NCBI RefSeq assembly: GCF_040939455.1
Contig: NC_134112.1
Span: forward strand, 69,240,001-69,304,000
DNA from: Microcebus murinus
Lineage: Eukaryota; Chordata; Mammalia; Primates; Cheirogaleidae
Length of the DNA stretch: 64,000 nucleotides
Direction of reading: 5' to 3'
The position numbers and the translations under genes were made by a program. Numbering within the stretch: the stretch's first letter is position 1; each line of letters opens with the position of its first letter. The notes beneath the pieces are model-generated. The model was given only the letters and a program-made list of their open reading frames with translations, did not search any database and was not told the DNA's origin. This document shows positions 36,501 to 50,105 of the stretch, one piece after another.

Positions 36501-37590
36501 TGCCATTTGAATATAGAGGAACATTTATGAATATTGGCCATAAATTTAGTTAAAAAGTGTGACGTGAGGTTCCTAAAGCAAGATCATGGTACAAAATCAG
36601 TGAATTTGTTGGTTGTTGGTTAATTTACTGTGATTCAAATATTCATCTACACATCTGGCATATTATTCCTATTTTTAAAATCCATAGTAGTATTAACTGT
36701 GAGATGAAGATGGAATAATCTTATTTATATTGACCTACCAATACAATAATCCCAAAAAAATAATTTTTAAAAATGATAATGTACATTATTAACATAAGCC
36801 TTAAGGTTGGAAAAAAAAGCCAACTCCTGATTCTCTTTGTTTAACCTAGGAATTGCTTCCAGAAACAAAATTATGTGTCTGTGGCCACTCTTCTGGTGAT
36901 GGGCATCCTCACAACACATTTGCAGTAAGTTTCATTGGACAATAGAAATTCAGCTACTAAGGACAAGGCCATGGACTCAATCCCACTAAATAAATTATCT
37001 GTGATTTTCTATAGCCAATCCTTTCCATTGGTACAGATAATCAAGATATGAGTACTGTTAAGATACAGATGTGATTAGCTGGTTTTCTGTTACTTCTTTT
37101 GTTCCTACTTCAATTATATTTCATCAGGTATACAGTGCACAGTTTCTGTGAGTTGATGGTATAAAGGGCTACTTTAAATATATAAAGGCTGTAGCACCAC
37201 TACCCTTTTCTTGAGCTTTAAGGAATAATTTGATAAGTAAGTACTGATATGCAGAAAATAAGTGGATAGAGTTTATGGATTGATCCAATACATATTTTAA
37301 GGAAAAGTTGCTATTCCATGTTCTACAGGTTGCCATATAAATATGCCAATGCCTTTTTTTTAATATATTCTACCACTAGAGTGTAACTTGTCTTTTTGGA
37401 CCATAATATTTGGTGAAAATTGCTTTTGTGACCCTATTCACAAGCCAGTTAGCCTTCAGGATTATAGATAATAATCCTGAAGTGTCAGTTCAAAAATTTT
37501 TAAATAGTACAACTTCATATTTATATTTAGCATAGATTCTACCTGTATTCTTAAGAAATCTCTAAGTATGTAAAGTCATATATTTTCATA
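33516..37590. other. Long non-coding stretch, few repeats, one motif-dense segment
   Basis: No gene seen in about 4 kb. Recognisable transposons are notably scarce. The segment 35330-35545 has several homeodomain-type cores: CAATTAG at 35339-35345, TAATTAG at 35406-35412 and TTTAATTAAA at 35456-35465. It is a candidate regulatory element only. A 12-bp hairpin at 37454-37482 is listed separately. Confidence 0.45.
37454..37482. repeat. Perfect 12-bp inverted repeat, 5-nt loop
   Basis: cttcaggattat (37454-37465) and ataatcctgaag (37471-37482) are exact reverse complements around agata. Confidence 0.9.
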
Positions 37591-37592
37591 TG

Positions 37593-37935
37593 CAGTTGGC
37601 TCTCTGTATTCGGGGATTCTGCATCCGTGGATTCAACCAACCATGAATCAAAAATATTCAGAAAAAAATGGATGGTTGCATCTGTACTGAACGTATGCAG
37701 AATTTTTTTTCTTGTCATTCCCTAAACAATAGAGTATAACAACTATTTACATAGCATTTATGTTGTAGTAGGTATTCTAAGTAATCTAGAGATGATTTAA
37801 AGTATATGGAAGTATGTGCATAGGTGATATGCAATACTATGCCATTCTATATAAGGAACTTGAACATCCCTAGATTTTGGTATCCATAGAGGTCCTAGAC
37901 CAATCTCTCATGGATACCAAGGGATGACTATACAG
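37593..37935. mobile_element. Tigger-type (Tc1/mariner) non-autonomous DNA transposon
   Basis: It begins 'cagttggctctctgtattcg' and ends 'ggatgactatacag'. The ends are roughly inverted repeats of each other. Inside are 'gtggattcaaccaaccatga', 'aaaatggatggttgcatctg' and 'tctagagatgatttaaagta', all of which I recall from Tigger-family MER elements. It is ~343 bp long, non-coding, and moderately diverged. Confidence 0.75.
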
Positions 37936-38180
37936 AAGTTTTGTTTGTTTTCTTAAGAATTGATGTACTTATTTAGTATCAATGGCTAGAGTATTCCTAA
38001 ATTGACTCACAAAATTTATGTTTTTTACTACTCTATACATACCATTTTCTAATTATAATTGATAGAACATAACACAAGGCATAAACAAATAATCAGTGTC
38101 TTCCTGAATGAAGAAGAAATATCTAATTCCATCCTTTGGTTAAAAAGAAACCTAAAGAAAAAGAAAAGAAAACGGTGTCA

Positions 38181-38460
38181 GGCCAGGCCTGGTGGCTCAG
38201 GCCTATAATCCTAGCACTTTGGGAGGCCAAGCAGGGTGGATCACTTGAGACCAGCCTGAGCAACATAGCAAGACTCCATCTCTACAAAAAAAATAAGAAA
38301 ATTAGCAGGGCACGGTGGCATGCACCAATACTCTCAGCTAATCAAGAGGCTGAGGGAGAAAGATCCCTTGAACCCCAGGAGTTTGAGGTTGCAATGGGCT
38401 ATCATGATGCTGCCGCACTCCAGCCTGGTCAACAGGGCGAGACCATGTGTTTGAAAAAAG
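38181..38460 (+). mobile_element. Alu SINE, sense
   Basis: It starts 'ggccaggcctggtggctcag' and runs through 'cctagcactttgggaggcc', the A-rich middle (38285-38300) and 'ccgcactccagcctggtcaa'. About 13 bases are missing between 'tcacttga' and 'gaccagcctga'. The tail is short and impure, and no firm target duplication was seen. It is an old-type Alu, more diverged than the copy at 15.5 kb. Confidence 0.92.
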
Positions 38461-41460
38461 AAATTATGAAATTAATATGGAACATTTATGGAAAATATGA
38501 AATTCTTTTTAAATGTTAGACATACTACAAAAATAAACTCAGAAATTGAAGCATCAATAATGTGCTATTCTGTGGAAATAATGAATGCAGAGGATTGTTA
38601 ACATGTTAATTTTATATATGCATGTTTCAGGATGATCTGAAATTATCTGGTTTGGGGCTCATTCATTTTAATCCTTAAGTATTTGGTCATCCTGAGCTTT
38701 CTGTGTAATATTTGAAAAAAATAGCAAAAAATTAAGAGTGGTGCTAAGTTTTACTGAAGTGATATAATTAAATTTATGCAAAGTTTAAAATAATCTTAAT
38801 TTCTAAGTATTCTCTCTAAGTCTAAAGGAATAAAAATGTAAACTTCAAATATGATTATATACTTTAATAAAGAAGATTAATTAAAAATACACTTTTAAAA
38901 ATAGTAAATTAAAAATGGGGCAGTATTCCTAATTTTAGCACTTTTTCCTAAAAGAATCTTAATGGAAAAAAGTGTTTCATTAGACTGAAGAGTGAGCTGG
39001 ATAAACTACTAATAGTGTTTGCTCTTTATCTAAAACTACTTCTATCATTTAAAATATTCTCTCTTCTATTGATGAGAAAAGAAATTTATGGTATCAGATC
39101 TTTATATTCTCACTGACATATTTTCAGAGTGAAAAATGAGACAAGGAGAAATTAAATGATTCACCAGAGGCCATATTATTCCTCAGTGGTAAGGCTGAAT
39201 TTATAGACCAAGTTTGTGATCACCAGTGTATTGGTCTTTCCAAAAGCATGCCAGATTGTTCACAACTGCCTTGAGTGCTATGTTGAATAAGAATCTGAGG
39301 TTCTTCTATGTTTATAATACTGTATCCCACCTTTCAGGATGAGGTGCAGGTACTCTACATCCTGAAGGAGTACCAGAATGGGTTAGTGAGATCTGATATG
39401 GCTGGTGAGGAAGGAGGAGCATGACAGTTTGCCATATCTGCAGTGCACCAACTTCATACTTCAAATTAGTCATTGAGTGGCCTTATTCTTGGGGTTTCTT
39501 GGCCTCACAACACACAAGGGAAACATTATTTAAATATTATTAAGTAGGTACTTATTTTCCATTATTGATTACATTAAATACAAACATTTTGCAAGCTGAA
39601 ATGGCTATATAATATGATTTCAAATCAAGACACAAACTAAAACAAATATATTATCTATTATAGTTGGCAGTTTCTATGTGATGGGCATGGTTCTTTTCTA
39701 GTATTCATTAAATTGTTAAAGTACCAATATGTCAAAGTGGTCATCTAAGTCTGGAGCATCATAACATTACTGTTAGGCAAAAAAAAAAGGAGGAAAGGTG
39801 TAGAAAGGATAGATATGGATACCTAAAGCCAGCCACATTCCTTTATCATCTGTGTAACTGACATTTATAATAAATAGTGAATCATTGTACGTAATAGTTC
39901 TCAAATTTTTAAGAGACACTACATAATGCCTGTCAATGGGTTAATTTAATATTACACATTATTTACATGGTTAGTCAACCTTCACACACACACATGCCAA
40001 AATCTCAGGCATGTTCCAAACTGGAAGATTATGATAATTTTTACTCTTTCTCCACCTCTACCTCATTTAAAAAAATAAAAATTCTTTATTAACAAGGCTG
40101 AAGTAAAGTGCTATAAATTGCAGAGGTTGGAGGGAAGCTACTTACAGCTAACCAAATGTAGGTTAAAGTCCAAATTACCTTAAAGGAATAATTTTACATG
40201 TTTGTTATTAAACAGATATCAAAAACTCTCCATAGTACCATCCACTTTCAGATATTAATTGTATTTTAAGTTACTAACAAAACATACAGTTATAATGTAT
40301 TTCATAGGGATATTGTGTGGTGTTTTGGTTTATTGATGACCATCAAAGATGAGCTATCCTCTGAGTGTTGTACCTTCCTATTATCACATTGTTGAACAGT
40401 AGTGATATTTTTAATGTATCCAATAAAAAGTTATACTTATTGTGCCCTACCAATTCATTGCATTACTACACAGTAATTGTACCCACTTATATTATCTTTA
40501 CCTGAAAATTGTAACCTTAAATTCTACTTGTTATATTTAGAAGAAATATTTGGGCTCCGTAAGTTGAACATTTGATATTCTAAGAGTAGCAATATAATAC
40601 TCTTGTTGCAACTTTGAATTGCATGGGGAAAAACATTAATTTCTAGCATTAAAGACAAGAATATAAAAGTAAGAGAGCTTCACTGTGAGAGATTACTTTA
40701 CAATGCTTGCTTTTCACATTCATTTTTTTTCAAATGGTATCTATCTTAATGTGAAAAAAATCTTCACTTATTTTACTAGTCTTTCAAACTTTAGTACTGG
40801 GATGGATACCTTTCTTTTTTTTTTTTCCTGACATGTCAAACAGCTTTTCAAATGGCTAATTCTGCCAAGATCCTAAATTTCACAATCTTTGAATTCCCTA
40901 CCACAAGATAGTAACCCATGTTCACAACTCTATAACTCTACCCTTTTGACACCTCATCTGTCTGAATGACCTCATTAACACCTATTTGCAAATAATCTTA
41001 TTGTTAGTCTTGCCTACAGGTTTTTACACCTAAGTGAATACTATTTTACATAGGATTCTGCCTGTGAGCTCTAACTGCTAAGGCAATTATGTTGAATGCT
41101 TAGGGTCTTTGTCTTTTGGCTGTTATAATATTTTTAAAACCTTTAGCATTGGGACAAATGAATCTTTTGATAAACAAAATATTTTGGATGTATAATCTGA
41201 ATATGAAATTTCATTGGCTTGGGTCCAGCTGCTTTATATTCCATTCAAATTAAATTACATTGACCACATTTAATCTTTCCCTCACAGGTCTTTAATCTGT
41301 TATGATTGCCTCCTGAATGTTTCTTTTTGATGGGGATTCTGGATTGAAGGAAATAAGAAAAAGAGGATAGTGATGATTTTTAAGACTCCTTTTTTATCTG
41401 TTCCAAATCTATCTGTCTCTTTAGACTTTACATAAATTCTACCTAGCACCAAATAATCCA
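38461..41460. other. Non-coding stretch, possible decayed MIR
   Basis: No gene seen. A weak reverse-complement MIR may lie at 39115-39225 ('aaaaatgagacaaggagaaa', 'ccagaggccatattattcct'). A T-run is at about 40818-40828. Confidence 0.45.
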
Positions 41461-41461
41461 T

Positions 41462-41650
41462 CCTTTGGGCTCTGGAATCAGCTCTTGGATTTGAATATTG
41501 GGCATATTACTTGACTTTTCTTAGCCTCATGCTCTCAGTCTGTAAAATTAGAACAATAATAGTATCTACCTTGTAGGGTGGTAATGTTTGATAACTCTAA
41601 AAAATACTCAGCATGATGATAGCACACAAGAAGTATGCAATGAATATTGA
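41462..41650 (+). repeat. MIR SINE, sense
   Basis: 'tttgggctctggaatcagct', 'tattacttgacttttcttag', 'aacaataatagtatctacct' and 'tgtagggtggtaatgttt' follow the MIR consensus order closely. Confidence 0.75.
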
Positions 41651-44400
41651 GTCAGTATCTATATCAATATCAGTATACTATACTCTTGTTTGGACTAAAG
41701 AGGCAATTCTGTTTGGTGTATATTTAAATATATATTAAACATTTAGTATTAACACTAATAGAGGCATTGGACATTGTATAAGCTTGAGTCATAGCCAAGA
41801 TAGATAGATGGAAGTGTTCCCCACTGAGAGGAAAGTCTTTATGCTCATTAATTTAATGTGAATACTAACTTACTCACAAAAATCAGTGTTATACAAATGC
41901 TTTCTCATTTGTTAAGTGTAAGATAGCTAAGTAGAAGAGACAGAACTCTGCCTCACTAGACCTAAATGATGTTCTTCTGGCAGCCAAGAAGAATTATGGC
42001 TAAAAAATGTAAAGAAGTGAGTGTCCCCTTAATTGCCCGTATCCAGACATAGCATATGTACAAAGTTAGGAAATACATATGGCAATGTAAGATTACCTCC
42101 AATGTTTTATTCCCTGGCGTATTATAAATATATTGCAGAGAGTAACCAGAAGGTGACGTGCAAAGATGCATACTATAAACTTGAATTTATTCAATTACAA
42201 ATTAGATGTTAGCAGTAAAAATTAGATGTTATTTCCCTATGTTTATTTTTGAGTAGTTTTTAATTGACTATTATGATGATATCAGTACTATGGTCCTTCA
42301 GTAAGAAATAAACCTTAAAATAAAATATTTCAAACACATTATAACTGATTTTGTTAATGCTATAAAGATACGATATAGACACAATGTTTAGGTCTACTAT
42401 TTAAAACCTTTCAGATGCTTCATCTGAAACAGAATAAAGTTTTCTGTTTTCAAAGTCTTGGCTGACATTTGTATGCAACTTTTTGATTAATCTTTTTCTT
42501 TCCTAGTATAATTCAAGATATTAATAATTATCTTTCTAGACCTCACTCAGCTGGGATGTGGCTCCCTGAGCTCAGTTCGTTCTAGAGACATCTCCTAAGT
42601 GATTGCCTCTCACCTTCTGTTTTATTATAATATTTGAGATTGCCATGAATTCTCTTGATGTTAGTTCCAAGAAGGACCAGTAGCAGAGCTTTTTCAATGG
42701 ATACTCTTCTTTGAAATTCATTATGAATAATTTACTCCCCTTGATGATTCTCCAAAGCATTAGTATGGCAGAAATTGGGGGCTGATGAAAGGATGATTTA
42801 TTTGGTTATCTGGTTTTGGTCTTGTTAATATATTTTTCATCAAATAAATTGATACACATGCCATAATATGTATGTGACAATAATGTGAATTTATGGTGCC
42901 CATTAGGACAGACTATTTTTCCTTTCACATTTCAAAGTTATTTGTAATGAGCTATTAGTGATAGTCTCTACAAATATGATATATATTTGATATTAACTTC
43001 TTAAAGTTCTCTCTGTAGTTCCTGAATATTTCTAAACATCACTTAAGGAAATGTGTATTCTGTATTAATTGTATTTATGTTCCTTGTATATTTCCACAAC
43101 AGCTTATTTTAGCATAATAAACCAAAAGACATAGAAAACAAGTCAGCTTAGTGTATAAGTCTTTACACTTGTGTCTGAATTGTGGAATAAAATTATTACT
43201 GACATAGTTCATGTGGCAATATATTTACTTTAAAAGTACTTCTAAATAACTGGATTTTTAAATATAGTTTTCAATACATAGGGTGTCAGGTTAAGCATCA
43301 CATGAAAACTTAAACTGGAAACTGCATACTATACTTTAAATCTTTATCCAGTGGAGTTCGGAAAGCCTCCTATTACCAAAGTTCTTTTGTGCTGTAATCA
43401 TGTAATACATCATACAACTTAGATGAAATTGTACTTGTTTACTTTCAATGAATTATATTCTTTATCTTAATGATAACAAATCTTACGCAAATAGATTCAT
43501 GGTATTGATAAGCTAAACAGTAAAGTCTTGTACCAAGTTAAGGATTTCAAAATGGAACTTTTTTCATATTTAGCATCAAGGAACGATTTGAAATGCTCGG
43601 GCTCTTACAACCATGCTTCTGAGCTCCTTTCCCTGAAATCACAATTTCCATTCTACCAGACCTCCTCCTATTCTCTCTTAAGAGAGACTCTGTGAAATAT
43701 TTTCCAGTGTTGTCAGAGATAATCTACCTTTCAAATCCAGAATACTAGTGATAACATCACATTCTGGACCACATATACTATAATAATCTTAACTTTAATT
43801 TAGAATTTTATATGTAAAATATTTAGTCTGGCTTAAAACAGACAATGTAGGATACAAGTAAGAAACTTCATCATAAGAGATTGCAGTAAAGAAGAGGGAG
43901 GCATCAAGCAAACATCTCAGAGATAAATTCTCATTATATTAAGCATAATTCATACAGTCACAAATGGTTGTGTAGAGGAAGAAAGTGTTGTCAAAGTGAT
44001 GTCATACAAATTAGATAAATAAGTTTAAAAGTTTACAAATTAAATATTTCTGGAGCATCATATACCTTTTATTATATATACTTGATGAATATTTTTCTGA
44101 TTCATAATTAATACAAAATTAAAATTAGAAAATCAATATGAATAAAAAATGTACTGTTATTTCATCCCTATTTCTCCCTAAATCCTTGTTGCCTGTAAGT
44201 TGTAAGTATAAGAGAGTATATCCCTTCTATTCTCTTATACTGAGGCTGGATATTATGCATTTTTTGCATATCTATTCTTTTCTCTTTACACATCACCTGA
44301 GAAGTGACTCTGCTGTATTACAAGCATTGTGCTTTGTCACTGCATTGTCAAAATAAAAAGGAGGGATATCTACTTAATATGCATTTTCATCCTATATGGA
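41651..44400. other. Non-coding stretch, no gene seen
   Basis: AT-rich with short meaningless frames. The 72-codon frame at 44138-44356 has no recognisable feature. Confidence 0.5.
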
Positions 44401-44404
44401 CTGA

Positions 44405-44565
44405 TAGACTATTATAGCTAAAAGGAGCCTTATGTTTCATCTAATTCAACTCCTTTATTATACAGTTGAAGAAACAATGTAAAGAATTGTTGTAATCTCT
44501 CCATTATTCATTGAATCTGGGGAGAACTATTGATCTGATAGTTCTTTAGTCTTAACTCATGGTTT
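44405..44565 (-). repeat. MIR-class SINE, antisense, degraded
   Basis: 'aaggagccttatgtttcatc', 'taattcaactcctttattat' and 'acagttgaagaaacaatgta' match the reverse-complement end of MIR-class SINEs ('ggaccttagagatcatctag', 'tccaaccccctcattttac'). Confidence 0.5.
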
Positions 44566-45560
44566 ATATATATTAATTTTGTCAGTTTGTGTATTTTAAT
44601 TCTGTATATCTGTCAAATAGGAAATCACTCAGTTTTTCCAAATGTTGCTAATCACATTTACCTATGAAAAAGTTTTGAAAAACAGATTTCATTATCACTT
44701 TTGAAATTATCATCCATATTACTTGACTACTTGTGGTTTATTGAGGACACTTAAAAGATCTCAATCAGATCTGTGAGATGGTATTATTTATAGGTTCAGG
44801 TTTCAAAAAAGAAAACTTCAATAATTTCCTCAGAAATCTTTTAAAGTGAATTGTGAAATTCTATACTGTTGATTTATTTCTTATATTCTTTTATTAGGAC
44901 TTAGGACTTCAGCTGGGAAAAAAAGACATATTTAAAAGAAATATAGAGCATTCTAAATTTAGTTCATCATGCTTAAAGTAATAAGCCTAATGGTTACCAA
45001 GTATTAATCTTTTATAATCATTTTCTCTTTATTTCAACTACACACTCAAGAAATAACAATTTCTTTATAGACATGTCCAAAACCTGAGGATTCCCTGGGT
45101 TTTCAGGAAGTCTGTTTATTATCCATCAGATGGATATTATGCCTTAACAATTGAAAATAAGTGATTAGTGAGCATTAGTGATGCCATCCTGATCTTAAAA
45201 CACCAAGAAAAAGTGAGACAATACTTAGTCTGATATTTAAATATTACACACTTAATATGTAAGGGATAGATACCTGATTGACCAGATAAAAATTAGAAGT
45301 CCATAACATTCAATTTTATCCTATAAAATATATTCACAGCATTTGTGACAGAAATCAGTACAGAGATTAGAATTCTTTTGAGAAATTTTGTTCCAAATAA
45401 GTCCTACAAAGAATCTGGAAGAATCAACTCCACCATTGTTAATTAACACATATGGTTTTGCTGTTGATATCATCATAGGATAAATGTTCCTATTCCTCTT
45501 TCTCTTAACTAATAAACAGTCTTTAATGGCTGCCTGGTGTCTGCTGAATAAGCCTTTAAC
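44566..45560. other. Non-coding stretch, no gene seen
   Basis: AT-rich, no named repeat. Confidence 0.5.
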
Positions 45561-45569
45561 AATCTAAGC

Positions 45570-45965
45570 TTTGCAATTATGTGAACTCTCCCTCTAAAAC
45601 TGGGCTTTTTCTTTCCCTCCCTTATCCTCTGTTATTTCACAGACAAAAACATTGGCTCCTGACTAATACAACCACTTCTGTTTTCAAACATACCATATTC
45701 CATTTTTTTCTGTCCCTCTGTAGTTTGCTCCCCTTTCTTTTCTGCTTATCAAATTCTACTGGTTGTGCAAGGCCCAGCTCAATTATTAATACTATCTCAC
45801 ATGAATGCTTTTTCACCTATGCAGTCCACATTGATTAATTCCTCTTTCAACCTTGTATGTCTATACTTATCCACACTTTTTGGAATTACTCTTACACAGC
45901 CCCTGATACTCAGTTCCATTTAACACATATTCATTGAATGTATTCATACTTCACAATGCTAAGCA
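45570..45965 (+). repeat. L2 LINE 3' region, sense, degraded
   Basis: Pyrimidine-rich text with 'aaggcccagctcaattatta', 'gctttttcacctatgcagt' and 'cccctgatactcagttccat' is consistent with the L2 3' region. Diverged. Confidence 0.4.
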
Positions 45966-46229
45966 ACATTTTCAGTAAGATAATGAATATTCACCTATAT
46001 TTGAGACATTTATACTATGAAAATGGAGAAATACATTACTTAGGACTTAAAAATTCCATGCAAACTGTAAAGAGAGATTCAGTCAGTATAGTTAGGAATT
46101 AGGGACAAGTACATGGGAAAGGCTTATTTGAGGTAAAATTTTCAAAAGAAACATAATTGGCATATATAGTCACTGAATATATGGACCAGTGCCAAAATTT
46201 GAAGTTTTAAATCTTCTTTTTAAAGGACC

Positions 46230-46835
46230 TTAAATATTCTGTAAGATTTTGAGTAAAGAAGTAGATATAACATAACCAGACCATCCTACTTAAAGATATT
46301 TCTGAGAACAACAAAAAGAAGTGATTGGAATCATAAAAAGTATTGAAGTCTATGTGTCCAGGTTAGAGGATATTGTGCAAAAAACTACTAATAATGGTTA
46401 TCTTAACTAAGGAAAGGACAGGATAAAGAAATAAAAGGCAGCTTTAAGGGAGAATACAACAATTAAATAAGTTTATAACTAGAGAAACAGAAGAAATTGA
46501 GATTCCTGGAATTTTGTACCTGGTTATTTGTATTTGGCAGGTTGTGAACCTGATATCTAGGACACAGAAATAACAGCAGGTTTGATGGTAGGCAGTAGGA
46601 AGTTGGAGGTGATAAGTTTTGTTTAAGAAGTGGGATATCTGTGTTCAGCAGGCAGTTAGCACTGAATTGGAGATGAACATTTTTGGAAATCATATCATAT
46701 ACAGGAAACTAGAGTCCTGTAATTTTGAAGTATATTATGAAGATTATGAACAGCACAGAGAAATCTTCAGACAAGAAAGACATTGGATAAGGAAAGAAGG
46801 AACTAGCAAAGAATGTGACTCTATTAGGCAGTAGA
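46230..46835 (-). repeat. L2 LINE body, antisense, degraded
   Basis: 'gtgtccaggttagaggatat', 'ttcagcaggcagttagcac' and 'aaatcttcagacaagaaag' recall the reverse complement of the L2 ORF2 distal part. This is a second antisense L2, like the one at 4.6-5.5 kb. Confidence 0.4.
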
Positions 46836-48575
46836 GAACCAGGAGCCAGCAGTCACAGAACAATAGAAGATAGATGCATGCACGCACACATGCACAAGAT
46901 TTGTTGCCAATATCTATATTTTTAAATTAAGACTGTTTTCAAAGTAGTCACAGTAAAATTGAGAGGAAAGTACAGAGATTTTCCATTAAAAATGCAAGAG
47001 AGAAAAGAATAAAATAGTTGAAACAAGGTGTTGAAAGATGGTGAGGGGTGGCAGTGATGGCTTTAAGGGAACAGATAGAGAAAATTAATCTTTAAAAGGC
47101 ATAGAAGTTCACTTCCATGTGAATTGGGTAAAAATTTGAAGATGAATAAACTCATTTTATTACCTCTTTTATATTATTTGTTAAATCTGTTTATGCCTTG
47201 TGACCACCATTATGTCCTTCTCCCCCAGTGTCATAGCATCTGAATTTGAACTTTATATTAGCTTTTAAGGATTCCTGCTTCTAGGAAAAGCCACGTGAAA
47301 GAAGGAAAGGTTATGGTTTTTAAATGTTCTAAATGTGACAGCTTTACTCTCACCATATTTGTTAAACTGCGTATTATTAGCTAAAAGAATAAGTACCATT
47401 AGAGTTAAAACTTAGCAACTATTTTCTCATTAAAGACTCTCATAACACAGTCACAGTGTGAGTGTTCTTTCCTTCAGAAAGTTAAGATGGATTAGCATAA
47501 ATCTGAAGAACATTAATTATTTTATGAAACATTTAGATAATTTAGATACATTAAGATTTGAACTTTTTAAGTAATTGGTTAATTTTTGGTAATTAATAAA
47601 ATAAAGGTTTTCACTTTTTAGAAAAACCTTTTTGTGAAAACAGATCACATAACAGGAGTGAAATATATTCAGAAATATTATGATAGTCTCTTTTCCACTG
47701 TATTGTCAGTTTTAAATTGTAGAAGCAACCCAAAACCAACCACCAAAACTGCCCTTAGACATACATTTAATTGCTTAAATGTGTGTTTAGGACTATACAG
47801 TGTGGTACAATAATATGACAGAGTTATATCTTTAAACAAAAACCCTCTTTTCTTTCTGTTTATAGAATTTAAACTAGAGTGTAAGTTTAAAATATTTAGA
47901 ACATAAATACATACATACATAACAACAAAATATAAATAGGGATCTTCCTTTTTTGAGAAACCTTCCTTTATCGCTCTGCTTTCACTGCACATTTGTCATT
48001 TCTGAGCCTCACACCTAAGTTGCTAACTACCCCATCCAAGTTTTCTTTGTTTTGTGTCCAGATAATTGTCCAAGAGCCAAACCTTAAGCCTTACTCTCAA
48101 CCTTCTGCCCTATAAACCTGCACTAATCTACCTTTCCCAGGAAATGTTCTAAATTGATAACTGATGACAATAAATTATTCCTTTCCTAAAAATAGTTTTA
48201 TGTTCACAGGAGATAATATTTCCGCTTTTCAAAGCAGACCTTATATAGTAGAATTTCCAGAATTGGTGATTTACAATTAGGAATATATTCTATCTAAATA
48301 TGTCTGTGACTTCTGAACAAGTAGTTCCTACATCATTCTTACCAAAAATAATTCATTTTAACATGATAATCAGAGTTCTTTTTCTTATTTATTTTTTTAG
48401 TTACCTGCTATGCAAATTTGTTGAAGCTCTTCAAACTGCATTAAATTATTTTTCTATCTTGCCCTTTACTAGAGTTTTGGTCAAAGTATCTAGTATGTTA
48501 GATTTTATGAGGCAAAATCACAACGTGGTCACTTGGGTAGAAGGCCACACTTTTAGATTTAGCAACCCTTTGCAA
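46836..48575. other. Non-coding stretch, no gene seen
   Basis: No supported gene. The 104-codon minus-strand frame at 47678-47992 has no domain. Confidence 0.5.
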
Positions 48576-48584
48576 TAATTGTTA

Positions 48585-48745
48585 TTACACATATTTATGC
48601 TAAATTTTCCCTGGAGGAAACTGAGCATAACTAAAAAGTAAAATAATTTGTTTAGCGTCACATTTTAGTAAATGACTGAACCAATAAGATCGAAACTCAG
48701 ACCTGTCTGATCCTAAGATCTCTCCTTTATCTCACACTACCTGTG
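48585..48745 (-). repeat. MIR SINE, antisense, degraded
   Basis: 'cctggaggaaactgagcata', 'agcgtcacattttagtaaat' and 'cagacctgtctgatcctaag' follow a reverse-complement MIR. Confidence 0.6.
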
Positions 48746-48879
48746 GCATTTTTCTGATTCTTTTTGTATTATTCCACTACAACCATCATTTAAAAGAAAG
48801 CTTTTCCCCCCACATTAGAACAATTAGAAATATTTGAATGGTCTTAGTTGCCTTGAACATTTTGACTTTGCTTTTCTCC

Positions 48880-49515
48880 ACCTCCTATTAACCAGGGATT
48901 TTCAGCTCCACCAACTTCAAACAAGAACACAAAAAGGTTTTGACAATTGTTAGGCAATGTTCCAACTCATACTCTCAAAAATTTAACCATTTTTTTATTC
49001 TGATCACAACTTCCTGTATTTCTTCCATTAGTTTACATTTCCTTATCTTCCTTGAACTAACGCTTTACTCTCATTAAATCTTCTCTTCTATTTGACAGTC
49101 TAAATACTTTTTTGGCATTCTTGAATTGGCTATTTTTCTAAAATCTCCCCTTCCAGCCATATGTGTTGCTATTCCGTATTTTTAACTGACTTTCAAAAAT
49201 AATTAAATATTCACTCTGCCCTGAATATGCTAACACCTTTCCCACCTCCATGCTTTTGCCCAGTGAAGTTTCTCCCTCCTTTCTACAACCTGATGCAGTA
49301 AAGTTCATAGAGTCCTGTCATGTCCTGGTTAACGTGTTTTCGTCTTGCTGCCATAAAAATCTATATGTATTGGTAAGTCACTCCATTTTTCTTTTCTTTG
49401 CTAGATTATGATTACTTTGGGGGCACATTATTTCATTTTTCCATTTTACATAATAAGAAATGCATACAAGTGTTTCTAGCACAGTAGCTACACATAGTAG
49501 GTACTTTAAAGAGCA
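48880..49515 (+). repeat. L2 LINE 3' region, sense, degraded
   Basis: 'cctccatgcttttgcccagt' and the ending 'ctagcacagtagctacacat' 'agtaggtacttta' resemble the L2 3' region and terminus. Confidence 0.45.
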
Positions 49516-49784
49516 ATCTCCTTTTGATTTGCTTCTATGGATTTTATTTTCTGTTGCTTAATGCTTAATCTAAATATTTCTTCATACAACCAGGAAGGAA
49601 GTATAGTTTTGAGTGAAAACATAATGGTAATCAATATTCTACTTTATTTTTGTTCCATGTATCATCTAGTGGTAAGTTTTTCTTACTGACCAAGAAAAGT
49701 TTCTGAAGTATGTAAAGAGTTTTAGAAATAGTAAGATATTAAAGAATGGGTAGAGTTTTTGTTAAGTTCACCAGTGTTTAAATC

Positions 49785-50105
49785 TACATTTCCCAAACTT
49801 GTGTAGCCATCTGGGCCACATTTTTCTGAATCTCACCCTCAACTTAGAGATTTATTATTTTCAGTGAAAGGGTAAGAACATCTGTATTTCTACCAAGTGC
49901 CCCATATGATTCTAGGGATTAGTCAAAATTAGGAAAACTTACTCCAGAGCTTCTCTACACAGGGTGTATTCTATGGGCCATGCCAAATCTCCTGGGAGTT
50001 TGTTAAAAATGAAGAATCTCATGCCCTATCATACACCTACCGAATTCCCATCTGCGTTTTAATAAGCTTCTCAGTTAATTTATGCTTATTAAAGTTTAAG
50101 AAAGA
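49785..50105. mobile_element. hAT-Charlie MER5-like relics
   Basis: The right half (49945-50105) is clear: 'agggtgtattctatgggcca', 'tctcctgggagtttgttaaa', 'aatgaagaatctcatgccct', 'gcgttttaataagcttctc' and 'attaaagtttaagaaagac' match a MER5/MER20-type element end to end. The left half (49785-49935) looks like a second, more decayed copy. Confidence 0.6.

Noticed and set aside
38136..38519. 127-codon open frame with tryptophan-rich start
   Set aside because: It is a translation of the sense Alu and its flanks.
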